A DNA stretch of 22,268 bases, taken from contig CADEGS010000049.1 of NCBI GenBank assembly GCA_902826945.1, positions 1 through 22,268 of the forward strand, given 5' to 3'. A program made the position numbers and the translations under genes. The notes below the pieces were generated by a model. It was not told the origin of the DNA. It saw nothing but the letters and a program-made list of their open reading frames with translations, and did no database searches. This stretch comes from an uncultured bacterium. GTDB lineage: Bacteria; Planctomycetota; UBA1135; GCA-002686595. Below, in pieces: positions 7,000 through 13,519 of this stretch. How positions within the stretch are numbered: position 1 is the first letter of the stretch; the number at the start of each line of letters is the position of its first letter.

Positions 7000-8177
7000 G
7001 GCCGCGCGCGGAGCCCGCCAGCGCGCACGAGGACGAGCTCCTCGCGCGCGCGCGCGCCGCCGGGCTGGGGGCGCTGGCCGAGAAGGTGCTCGCGCGCGAG
7101 CGCCTCTCGCTCGAGGACGGCGTCGCGCTCTACCGCCAGGCCGACCTGCACCTGGTCGGCGCGCTCGCGAACCGCGTGCGCGAGCGCCTGCACGGCGATC
7201 TCGCGTACTTCAACGTGAACCAGCACGTGAACTACACGAACTGGTGCAACAAGTTCTGCCAGTTCTGCTCGTTCGACCGCCTGCCCGGCCAGGAGGGCGC
7301 CTACCTGCTCACGCCCGAGCAGGTGGCCGAGAAGATCCGCGCCCAGCTCCACGCGCCCGTGACCGAGGTCCACATGGTCGCCGGCGTGTGGCCGAAGATC
7401 CCCTACGCCTACTACCTCGACATCGTGCGCGCGGCGCGGGCGGCGCGGCCGGGGATCCACGTGAAGGCCTTCACGATGGTCGAGCTCGACCAGATCCGGA
7501 AGACGGCCGGCAAGCCGCTGCCCCAGGTGCTCGAGGACCTGAAGGCCGCCGGGCTGGGCTCGTGCCCGGGCGGCGGCGCCGAGGTCTTCTCCGAGCGCAT
7601 CCACGCGCTCGGCTACCGGCTCAAGATCTCGGGCGAGGAGTGGCTCGCGATCGCGCGCGAGGTGCACCGCGCGGGCCTGCGCTCGAACTGCACGATGCTG
7701 CACGGCCACGTCGAGACGGTCGAGGAGAAGGTCGACCACCTCGACCGCCTGCGCCGGCTGCAGGACGAGACCGGCGGCTTCCAGACCTACGTCCCGCTCT
7801 CGTTCCACCCCGCGAACAACGAGTGGTCGCACCTGCCCGGCCCGAGCGCGCTGGACGAGCTGCGCGAGATCGCGGTCGCGCGCCTCCTGCTCGACAACGT
7901 GCCGCACGTGAAGGCCTACTGGATCCTGCTCGGGATCCCGATCGCGCAGCTCGCGCTCTCCTTCGGCGCCGACGACGTGGACGGCACGGTGGTCGAGGAG
8001 CACATCTACCACGACGCCGGCGCGACCACCCCCGAGGGCGTGGCGCGCGAGGAGCTCGTGCGCTGGATCCGGGACGCCGGACGCATCCCCGTCGAGCGCG
8101 ACACGCTCTACAACGTCGTGTGGTCCGCCGACCCCGAGCGCGCCCCGCTCGGCGCGCCGGCGCCGGTCGGAGCGTAG
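6996..8177 (+). CDS. mqnE: Aminofutalosine synthase (MqnE), radical SAM
   Basis: This gene encodes 393 residues. The start is the GTG at 6996, overlapping the mqnC stop (GTGA). No better start lies in frame. MqnE joins 3-[(1-carboxyvinyl)oxy]benzoate to S-adenosylmethionine to form aminofutalosine, the step after MqnA. Radical SAM cysteines are Cys84, Cys88 and Cys91 in YTNWCNKFCQFCSF. MqnE-type segments are GIHVKAFTMVELDQI (153-167), GSCPGGGAEVFSERI (188-202), RSNCTMLHGHVET (229-241) and RLQDETGGFQTYVPLSFHP (254-272, close to the LQDETGGFQAFIPLAFHP block). One difference: where GGLHPDLP is common, this protein has AGVWPKIP (129-136). The assignment is firm at the level of the MqnC/MqnE family and good for MqnE. 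Confidence 0.85.
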   Translation: MRPRAEPASAHEDELLARARAAGLGALAEKVLARERLSLEDGVALYRQADLHLVGALANRVRERLHGDLAYFNVNQHVNYTNWCNKFCQFCSFDRLPGQEGAYLLTPEQVAEKIRAQLHAPVTEVHMVAGVWPKIPYAYYLDIVRAARAARPGIHVKAFTMVELDQIRKTAGKPLPQVLEDLKAAGLGSCPGGGAEVFSERIHALGYRLKISGEEWLAIAREVHRAGLRSNCTMLHGHVETVEEKVDHLDRLRRLQDETGGFQTYVPLSFHPANNEWSHLPGPSALDELREIAVARLLLDNVPHVKAYWILLGIPIAQLALSFGADDVDGTVVEEHIYHDAGATTPEGVAREELVRWIRDAGRIPVERDTLYNVVWSADPERAPLGAPAPVGA

Positions 8178-8208
8178 GGCGGCGCGCGGACCGCCGGCAG
8201 CGCTGCCC

Positions 8209-8240
8209 CGGCCGCCCGCGCGCGTCTCCCCGGGCGGCCG
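8209..8240. repeat. Inverted repeat (10-bp stem) after mqnE
   Basis: CGGCCGCCCG at 8209-8218 pairs perfectly with CGGGCGGCCG at 8231-8240 around a 12-nt loop, about 30 nt after the mqnE stop. There is no T tract behind it, so it is not a standard intrinsic terminator. It may stabilise or pause the end of the mqnC-mqnE message. GC-rich DNA makes chance hairpins fairly common. Confidence 0.35.
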
Positions 8241-8404
8241 CGCGGGAGGACGCCGGCGCGCCCGGGAGAGGACAGCCGCCCCCCGCGATCCCCTTCCCGC
8301 GGCCGCGGTGAGCCCTCCGCGCCGCGGCACGGCCGTTGCCCCCTGGCTCCCGAACGCCTCCCGCGCGGGCCCGCGCCGCGCGGCCCGCCAGGAAGGAGCC
8401 AGCC

Positions 8405-9178
8405 ATGCGATCCCACGCCCTCCGCCGTCTGCGCGCGCCCGCCGGGGCCGCGCTCCTCCTCCTCCCCGCCGCCTGCGGCGGCCACGGCCACGCCGGCACC
8501 TCCCACGGCCCGCCGCACTACGTCGAGGCGGAGCCCAACGACTCCTTCGCTCAGGCCGACGACTTCGGCACGCTCTTCCCGCTCGAGCACTTCGTGATCG
8601 AGGGCGACGTGGACGCCGAGGGCGCGTTCGTCGATCCCTTCGACGGCTTCGCCTTCCGCGCCGCGGCGCCGCTCTTCGTCGCCTTCACGCTGCACGTGCG
8701 CGACGCCTTCGCCGACGTGCGCGTCGGGCTGTACGACGCGTCGATCCACCAGGTCGTCGCCTACTGGTACCAGAGCCACGGCATCGTCTACGGCGAGCTC
8801 GACGTCTTCGACGCCGGGGCCGAGTTCCACCTCGTGGTCGAGCCGCTCTTCGGCGACACCCGCTACGAGCTCGAGCTCGAGTCCTTCCACCTCTACGGCG
8901 CAGGGGCCGCGCGGGCGCCCGCCGCGGCGCGCGCGGGCGCAGCCGGGACCGCCGCGCGCGCGGCGGCGCCGCTCGACCCGGGCGAGCGCGCGGCGGGCGT
9001 GCGCTACGCCGGCGCCCCGACCGCCGCGCTCGCGCCGGACGCGGCCGCGCCGGCCGTGCTCGCGAGCGCGCTCGTCCTCGCCGTGGACGAGAGCGGCCAG
9101 GTGATCTCCCGCGGCACCGTCCTCTTCACCGCCGGCGGCTCGTGGATGGGGATGGCCGGCGACGCGCTCGCGGAGTAG
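8405..9178 (+). CDS. Probable lipoprotein with a PPC-like domain
   Basis: This gene encodes 257 residues. The ATG at 8405 has the best Shine-Dalgarno in the window (GGAAGGAG at 8391-8398, 6 nt spacing). The N-terminus is basic, then LLLLPAAC-GG with Cys24 as likely lipidation site (Pro at -3 makes the lipobox imperfect), then a His/Gly-rich linker. Residues 41-47 EAEPNDS, continuing FAQADDFG, are the usual opening of bacterial pre-peptidase C-terminal (PPC) beta-sandwich domains, which sit in secreted enzymes and bind or anchor. That domain runs to about residue 165. An Ala/Arg-rich low-complexity stretch follows (about 167-190), then a small C-terminal region. No protease domain is present, so the PPC unit stands alone. 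A strong terminator follows. Function unknown. Confidence 0.75.
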   Translation: MRSHALRRLRAPAGAALLLLPAACGGHGHAGTSHGPPHYVEAEPNDSFAQADDFGTLFPLEHFVIEGDVDAEGAFVDPFDGFAFRAAAPLFVAFTLHVRDAFADVRVGLYDASIHQVVAYWYQSHGIVYGELDVFDAGAEFHLVVEPLFGDTRYELELESFHLYGAGAARAPAAARAGAAGTAARAAAPLDPGERAAGVRYAGAPTAALAPDAAAPAVLASALVLAVDESGQVISRGTVLFTAGGSWMGMAGDALAE

Positions 9179-9200
9179 CGCGGGACGGAGCCGCGGGACG

Positions 9201-9237
9201 GGGGGCCGGTCCGGAGCGACCGGCCCCCTCCTTTCTT
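9201..9237 (+). terminator. Intrinsic (rho-independent) terminator
   Basis: GGGGGCCGGTC (9201-9211) pairs perfectly over 11 bp with GACCGGCCCCC (9218-9228), with a 6-nt loop, followed by TCCTTTCTT. It lies 22 nt after the lipoprotein stop and just before the end of the convergent pseudouridine synthase gene. The T-rich tail is on the plus strand, so it serves the lipoprotein gene. Confidence 0.85.
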
Positions 9238-9239
9238 CG

Positions 9240-9932
9240 TCAGGGCCGCCCCGGGAAGCGCCACACGGAGAGCGCCGGCGGCTCGGCCGACAGGCACACG
9301 CGCTCGTGCGTCGTGGGGTGCTCGAAGGCGAGCTCGCGCGCGTGCAGCGCGATGCTGGCGTCGGGGAGCGGCGTCGGCGCGCCGTACTTCAGGTCGCCCG
9401 CGAGCGGCGTCCCCAGGCTGCGCGCGGCCAGGCGCAGCTGGTGCGCGCGCCCGGTCTCGGGCACGAGCGCGAGCAGCGCGCGCTCGGCGCCCGCGCGCGC
9501 GAGCACGCTCCAGCGCGTGCAGGCGAGCCGCGCGCCCGGCGCCCCGGGCGGGACGGCGCGCACGCGGTTCCGCTCGCGGTCCTTGAGGAGCCATTGCTCG
9601 ACGCGCCCCTCGTCCGCGCGCGGCGCGCCCAGGCCCACGCCCCAGTAGAGCTTCTCGAGCGCGCGCGTGCGGAAGGCCGCGCTCAGGCGGCCGGCGGCCT
9701 TGCTCGTGCGCGCGAAGACCAGCACGCCCGAGACCGGGCGGTCGAGCCGGTGCACGACGCCGAGGAAGACGTTGCCCGGCTTGTCGTAGCGGCGCCGCAC
9801 CCACTCGCGGCCGAGGTCGAGCGCGCTCGTGTCGCCGCTCGCGTCGGGGACGCTCGGCAGCCCGGCGGGCTTGGCCAGCGCCAGCAGGTGGTTGTCGACC
9901 CACAGGACGGCGAGCTCGTCCGCGTCGACCAC
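9240..9932 (-). CDS. RluA-family pseudouridine synthase (short form)
   Basis: This gene encodes 230 residues. RluA-type enzymes convert uridine to pseudouridine in rRNA or tRNA. The catalytic motif is HRLDRPVSGV at residues 61-70, with Asp64 the nucleophile. AKPAGLPSVP (20-29), the ALEKLYWG segment (91-98), and the PETGRAHQLRLAARSLGTPLAGD block (158-180) are all family-typical. There is no S4 domain, so this is the minimal single-domain form, and the target uridine cannot be predicted. No ATG is available. The GTG at 9932-9930 is the first start after the preceding gene's stop, six nt downstream of it (5-base gap), which suggests translational coupling to the secreted PHP-like gene, an odd pairing. 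A CTG overlapping the upstream stop is the alternative. Confidence 0.85.
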   Translation of the reverse strand: MVDADELAVLWVDNHLLALAKPAGLPSVPDASGDTSALDLGREWVRRRYDKPGNVFLGVVHRLDRPVSGVLVFARTSKAAGRLSAAFRTRALEKLYWGVGLGAPRADEGRVEQWLLKDRERNRVRAVPPGAPGARLACTRWSVLARAGAERALLALVPETGRAHQLRLAARSLGTPLAGDLKYGAPTPLPDASIALHARELAFEHPTTHERVCLSAEPPALSVWRFPGRP

Positions 9933-9937
9933 GCGCC

Positions 9938-11923
9938 TCAGCGGATCCGGAGCTCGAGCGCCTCGCTCGCGCTGAAGGTCGAGAGGCCGTCGTAGCCCTT
10001 CGGGTTCTTCCACACCCATTGCGCGTACAGGTCGTAGCCCGCGAGCGCCGGCGGCAGGTTGAGCGTGCGCTGCGCGAAGCCGCTCGGCTTCGAGCGCGCC
10101 GGGAAGGACAGCGTGGGCACGCCCTGCGCCGAGCCGAGCACGAACAGGCTCGCGCCCAGGAGCGACTCGGGCTGCTCGTCGTACCACGGGCTCAGGATCA
10201 GCGCGCCGAAGGCGTCCGGCGGCGCGCGGAAGCAGCGCACGGTGCAGGTCGAGGAGGCGCGCGGCTCGGCGTTCACCGTGATGCCCACCGGCCCGTGGTC
10301 GGTGGGCGTCGACCAGCCCAGGCGTCGCGCGCCCTGCGGCGGCCCGGCGGCGTAGTCGCGCACGGCCGCGAAGACCTCGCGGCCGTCCGCGATGTGCGCG
10401 CGGATCTCGGCCTCGGAGCAGCCGACCCACGCGGCCAGGATCGAGGGGTCCGGCAGCGCCGCGGCCCAGTCGAAGAGCCAGTTCAGGTAGTCGGCGTAGA
10501 TCGTGAGGTAGTCGGCCTCGGGGCAGCTCGCGATCGGCTCGCCGTCCACGATCACGTACACGAAGCCGGTGTGCGCGCCGCCCGAGGCGGTGCGCGCCGC
10601 CAGCCAGCCGCTCTTCGTGAACGGCACGTCGAGCGCGACCTCGGCCATGCCGCCGCGCTGCGGCCCGAAGGGCGCGCTGTGGACGACCTCGCCGTCCTGC
10701 ACGATCTCGATCGCGTCGCCGGGGTGGCGCACGCCGGGCGCCAGGCGGTAGCGCGCGACCAGCGGCACCGTCGCCACGCCCTCCGAGGAGGCGACGTAGA
10801 AGTAGGAGCCGACGTCCTGGCCGGCCACGGTGAGCTCCAGGAACTGGTGCCCGCCGTCGGACACCGAGCTGCGGCCCGCCGCCAGCCCGGCCGTCCAGGC
10901 GTCGTAGCCGAAGGTCGCGCCCTCCTCCAGCTTGACCCAGGTGCGCGGCTCGCAGGTCGTCGGGTGGATGCTGACGCAGTCCGCGTCGGTGCCGCCGGAG
11001 ATCGCGACCTCCTGCCCGGCGCTGAGCAGCTTGTAGACCATCCCGAACCAGCGGTCCTGGAAGGCCGACGTGGTCGAGAGGTCGACGTAGAGCTCGGCCG
11101 CCTCGAGGAAGTCCACGCGCCCGGTGGCGACGTCGAAGGGCAGGAGCGTCGGGTGGAGGATCGTCGTCGTGACGTCGGGGAAGGCCAGGTCCTGCCCGCT
11201 CGAGCACAAGGAGTCGGCCCCCAGGTACGCCGGCAGCGTCGGCTCCTCCCAGTCGAAACCGCCCTGGCCGGCGGGCGCGTAGAGCTCGACCGGCCAGGTC
11301 TGGTGCGCGTAGCCGACGACCGCCTGGCGCCCCTGGTGGAAGAGGTCGAAGACCGGGGCCGAGTAGTCGCCGCTCTGGTCGTCCGCAGGGCAGCCGCCGA
11401 GCGTGAAGAAGTCCGCCTGCGCGGGATCGATGTTCAGCCCGATGGAATGGCCGAGGCGCGCGCAGCGGAAGCCCGACGTCTCGATCCCGTACTGGATCAC
11501 CTGCTCGGGGTAGCCGATCGTGCTCGGGTCCTCGACGCCCGTGATCAGCTGCTGGAAGCTCGTGTGGTAGATCTCGGCGTCGATGCGCACGCCCCACACG
11601 AGCAGGTTCGCGACGTTCTCGCCGCGCGCCAGGTACTCGCCGCGCACCTCCTCGACGGTGCGCAGCTCGGTCGAGAAGCAGAGCTGGGTGTGCTCGTGCG
11701 TGTCGCCGGAGTACCAGCCCTCGGGCACGAGCACCTGACCGACCGGGCAGGGAGGGCGCGCCGGCAGCGGGGTCGGGCGCGGCATCGGCGGCAGGCCGCA
11801 GCCCCCGTCGGCAGGGACGAGCGGCGTTCCGGGGAAGGCGCGCGCAGGGGAGGGATCGATGCCTTGCGCGGCGACCCCGGCCGTCAGGAGAGCCAGGGCG
11901 GAAAGGCGCAGCAGGGTGCTCAT
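9938..11923 (-). CDS. Secreted PHP/CehA-McbA-like metallohydrolase domain protein
   Basis: This gene encodes 661 residues. A Sec signal peptide is clear (MSTLLRLSALALLTAGVAAQ, cleavage around Ala19/Gln20). The mature protein opens with a Pro/Cys-rich segment, then GWYSGDTHEHT (69-79), the H-x-H metal motif that starts PHP-type domains of the CehA/McbA group. Further possible metal ligands include His159, His207 (GYAHQTW), Glu275/Glu278 (DFLEAAELY) and Asp313/Asp315 (ISGGTDAD). About residues 350-480 look like beta-sandwich structure, and the last 100 or so (ending LPPALAGYDLYAQW) form a module that I recall as recurrent at the C-termini of planctomycete secreted proteins. Substrate unknown; phosphoesters or carboxyl esters are the family's usual range. 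A TACATT box lies 32 nt before the ATG. There is no good Shine-Dalgarno. Confidence 0.8.
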   Translation of the reverse strand: MSTLLRLSALALLTAGVAAQGIDPSPARAFPGTPLVPADGGCGLPPMPRPTPLPARPPCPVGQVLVPEGWYSGDTHEHTQLCFSTELRTVEEVRGEYLARGENVANLLVWGVRIDAEIYHTSFQQLITGVEDPSTIGYPEQVIQYGIETSGFRCARLGHSIGLNIDPAQADFFTLGGCPADDQSGDYSAPVFDLFHQGRQAVVGYAHQTWPVELYAPAGQGGFDWEEPTLPAYLGADSLCSSGQDLAFPDVTTTILHPTLLPFDVATGRVDFLEAAELYVDLSTTSAFQDRWFGMVYKLLSAGQEVAISGGTDADCVSIHPTTCEPRTWVKLEEGATFGYDAWTAGLAAGRSSVSDGGHQFLELTVAGQDVGSYFYVASSEGVATVPLVARYRLAPGVRHPGDAIEIVQDGEVVHSAPFGPQRGGMAEVALDVPFTKSGWLAARTASGGAHTGFVYVIVDGEPIASCPEADYLTIYADYLNWLFDWAAALPDPSILAAWVGCSEAEIRAHIADGREVFAAVRDYAAGPPQGARRLGWSTPTDHGPVGITVNAEPRASSTCTVRCFRAPPDAFGALILSPWYDEQPESLLGASLFVLGSAQGVPTLSFPARSKPSGFAQRTLNLPPALAGYDLYAQWVWKNPKGYDGLSTFSASEALELRIR

Positions 11924-11955
11924 CGCGGTGGGATTTCGTCCGGCCTCGGAAGGCA

Positions 11956-11961
11956 AATGTA
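11956..11961 (-). promoter_or_regulatory. Probable -10 box (TACATT) of the PHP-like/RluA operon
   Basis: The minus-strand cTACATT lies 32 nt before the ATG at 11923, for a leader of roughly 25 nt. This leader lacks a clear Shine-Dalgarno. Confidence 0.5.
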
Positions 11962-12027
11962 GCCCAAGGATCGCGCCTCCCTCCGGCCCGGGCCGAAGAA
12001 GACGGCGGGCCGCACCTCGCCCCCCCC

Positions 12028-12046
12028 CGGGCCTGCGGCAGGCCCG
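12028..12046. promoter_or_regulatory. Inverted repeat at the -35 position of the acyltransferase promoter, possible operator
   Basis: CGGGCCTG (12028-12035) and CAGGCCCG (12039-12046) form a perfect 8-bp inverted repeat with a 3-nt centre, directly after a run of nine C. It covers the place where a -35 would be for the TAGCTT box at 12053. An operator is one reading. A chance hairpin in GC-rich DNA is the other. Confidence 0.3.
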
Positions 12047-12052
12047 CCACTC

Positions 12053-12058
12053 TAGCTT
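12053..12058 (+). promoter_or_regulatory. Probable -10 box (TAGCTT) of the acyltransferase operon
   Basis: cTAGCTT lies 21 nt before the ATG at 12080. A short palindrome CCCGA-T-TCGGG (12065-12075) falls right at the expected transcription start and could be a second regulatory half of the region. Confidence 0.5.
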
Positions 12059-12079
12059 CCCCCTCCCGATTCGGGTCCG

Positions 12080-13519
12080 ATGCGGGCGCCGAGAGGCGGG
12101 CCCGCCGCCCCTGCGACCCCCGCGGTGCTGTTCCACAGCCACGAGTTCCTGTTCGTCTACCTGCCGCTGGTCTGGCTCCTGCACCGCCTGTGCCCCGCGC
12201 GCGGGCGCTCGGGGCTGCTGGCGGTCGCCTCGATCGTCTTCTACGGGTCGTGGAACTGGCGCTTCGTCCCGCTGCTCCTCGCCAGCACCCTGGTGGACTA
12301 CTGCGCCGGCCTCGCGATCGGGAGCGCGCGCGACGAGCGCACGCGCAAGGCCTGGCTGATCGCGTCGCTGGTCACGAACCTCGGCCTGCTCGCGTTCTTC
12401 AAGTACGCGGGCTTCTTCGCGCGCGAGGTGGACCGGCTGGCGGGACGCGAGCTCCTGCCGATCCTCGACGTCGTGCTGCCGGTCGGCATCTCCTTCTACA
12501 CGTTCCAGAGCCTGAGCTACACCGTCGACGTCTGGCGGCGCGAGGCGGAGCCCGTGCGCAGCTTCGCCGACTTCGCCTGCTACGTGTCGCTCTTCTCGCA
12601 GCTCGTCGCCGGGCCGATCGTGCGCTTCACGCTGTTCCGGCCGCAGCTCGACGGCCGGCGCGCGGACGCGGCCGGCCTCGCCGACGGCCTGCAGCTCTTC
12701 GCCATCGGCCTGGCGAAGAAGGTCCTGGTCGCCGACTCGGTCGCCGTCGCCGCCGACCAGGCCTTCGACGGCGCGCTGCCCGGCTTCCGCCTGGCCTGGC
12801 TGGGAGCGCTCGCCTACACGCTCCAGATCTACTTCGACTTCTCGGGCTACTCCGACATGGCGGTCGGCCTGGGGCGGATGTTCGGCTTCGAGCTGCCGCA
12901 GAACTTCGACTCGCCCTACCGCGCGACGAGCGTCACCGACTTCTGGCGCCGCTGGCACATCTCGCTCTCGACCTGGCTGCGCGACTACCTCTACATCCCG
13001 CTGGGCGGGAACCGGCGCGGGCCGCTGCGCACCTACGCGAACCTGCTCGCGACGATGCTGCTCGGCGGCCTGTGGCACGGGGCGAGCTGGAACTTCGTCG
13101 TGTGGGGCGGCTACCACGGCGCGCTCCTGGCGCTCGAGCGGCGCTTCGCCGGCGGGCGCCCGGGACGCGCGCCCTCGCTCCCCGGGCGCCTCGTGCGCCG
13201 CGGGGCGACCTTCGTGGCCGTGCTCGTCGGCTGGGTCTTCTTCCGCAGCGCGGACCTGCCGCGCGCGCTCGGCTTCCTGCGCGCGCTCGTCACGCCGGGC
13301 GGCGGCGAGGGCGACCTCGGGCTGCTCGTCGAGCGGCACCCCTCCGCCCTGGCGATGCTCGCGGCCGGCCTGGCGATCGCCTGGCTCGCGCCCAACACCT
13401 GGCAGTGGCGGCCGCCGCTGCGCCCGGCCTGGGCGGCGGCCTGCGGGCTGCTCCTCGTCGCGACCGTGTGCGTGTGCCTGTCGCAGAGCTACTCGCCCTT
13501 CCTCTACTTCCAGTTCTGA
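12080..13519 (+). CDS. MBOAT family O-acyltransferase (AlgI/DltB-like)
   Basis: This gene encodes 479 residues from ATG 12080. A GTG at 12125 (464 residues) would begin exactly where the family N-terminus starts (VLFHSHEFLFVYLPL) and is a real alternative. This polytopic inner-membrane enzyme moves acyl groups, usually acetyl, across the membrane toward an exported polymer. Motifs are VGISFYTFQSLSY (135-147), IYFDFSGYSDMAVGLG (250-265), the block FWRRWHISLSTWLRDYLY with IPLGGN (288-311), and LGGLWHGASWNFVVWGGYHG (328-347). His333 is the conserved MBOAT histidine. Ten or so hydrophobic segments are visible. It overlaps the next gene (TGATG), an AlgX/AlgJ-like partner. The acceptor polymer is unknown since no glycosyltransferases or polymer synthases are in the window. 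Confidence 0.9.
   Translation: MRAPRGGPAAPATPAVLFHSHEFLFVYLPLVWLLHRLCPARGRSGLLAVASIVFYGSWNWRFVPLLLASTLVDYCAGLAIGSARDERTRKAWLIASLVTNLGLLAFFKYAGFFAREVDRLAGRELLPILDVVLPVGISFYTFQSLSYTVDVWRREAEPVRSFADFACYVSLFSQLVAGPIVRFTLFRPQLDGRRADAAGLADGLQLFAIGLAKKVLVADSVAVAADQAFDGALPGFRLAWLGALAYTLQIYFDFSGYSDMAVGLGRMFGFELPQNFDSPYRATSVTDFWRRWHISLSTWLRDYLYIPLGGNRRGPLRTYANLLATMLLGGLWHGASWNFVVWGGYHGALLALERRFAGGRPGRAPSLPGRLVRRGATFVAVLVGWVFFRSADLPRALGFLRALVTPGGGEGDLGLLVERHPSALAMLAAGLAIAWLAPNTWQWRPPLRPAWAAACGLLLVATVCVCLSQSYSPFLYFQF

Noticed and set aside
2811..8177. Plus-strand open frame of 1788 codons spanning glyQS and mqnC
   Set aside because: Only its 3' end (from 6996) is a gene, mqnE. The rest is an Arg/Ala/Gly-rich shadow of real genes, caused by scarce stop codons in GC-rich DNA.
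9938..13339. Minus-strand open frame extending far upstream of the PHP-like gene
   Set aside because: The upstream part is antisense to the well-supported MBOAT gene and has shadow composition. The real start with signal peptide is at 11923.
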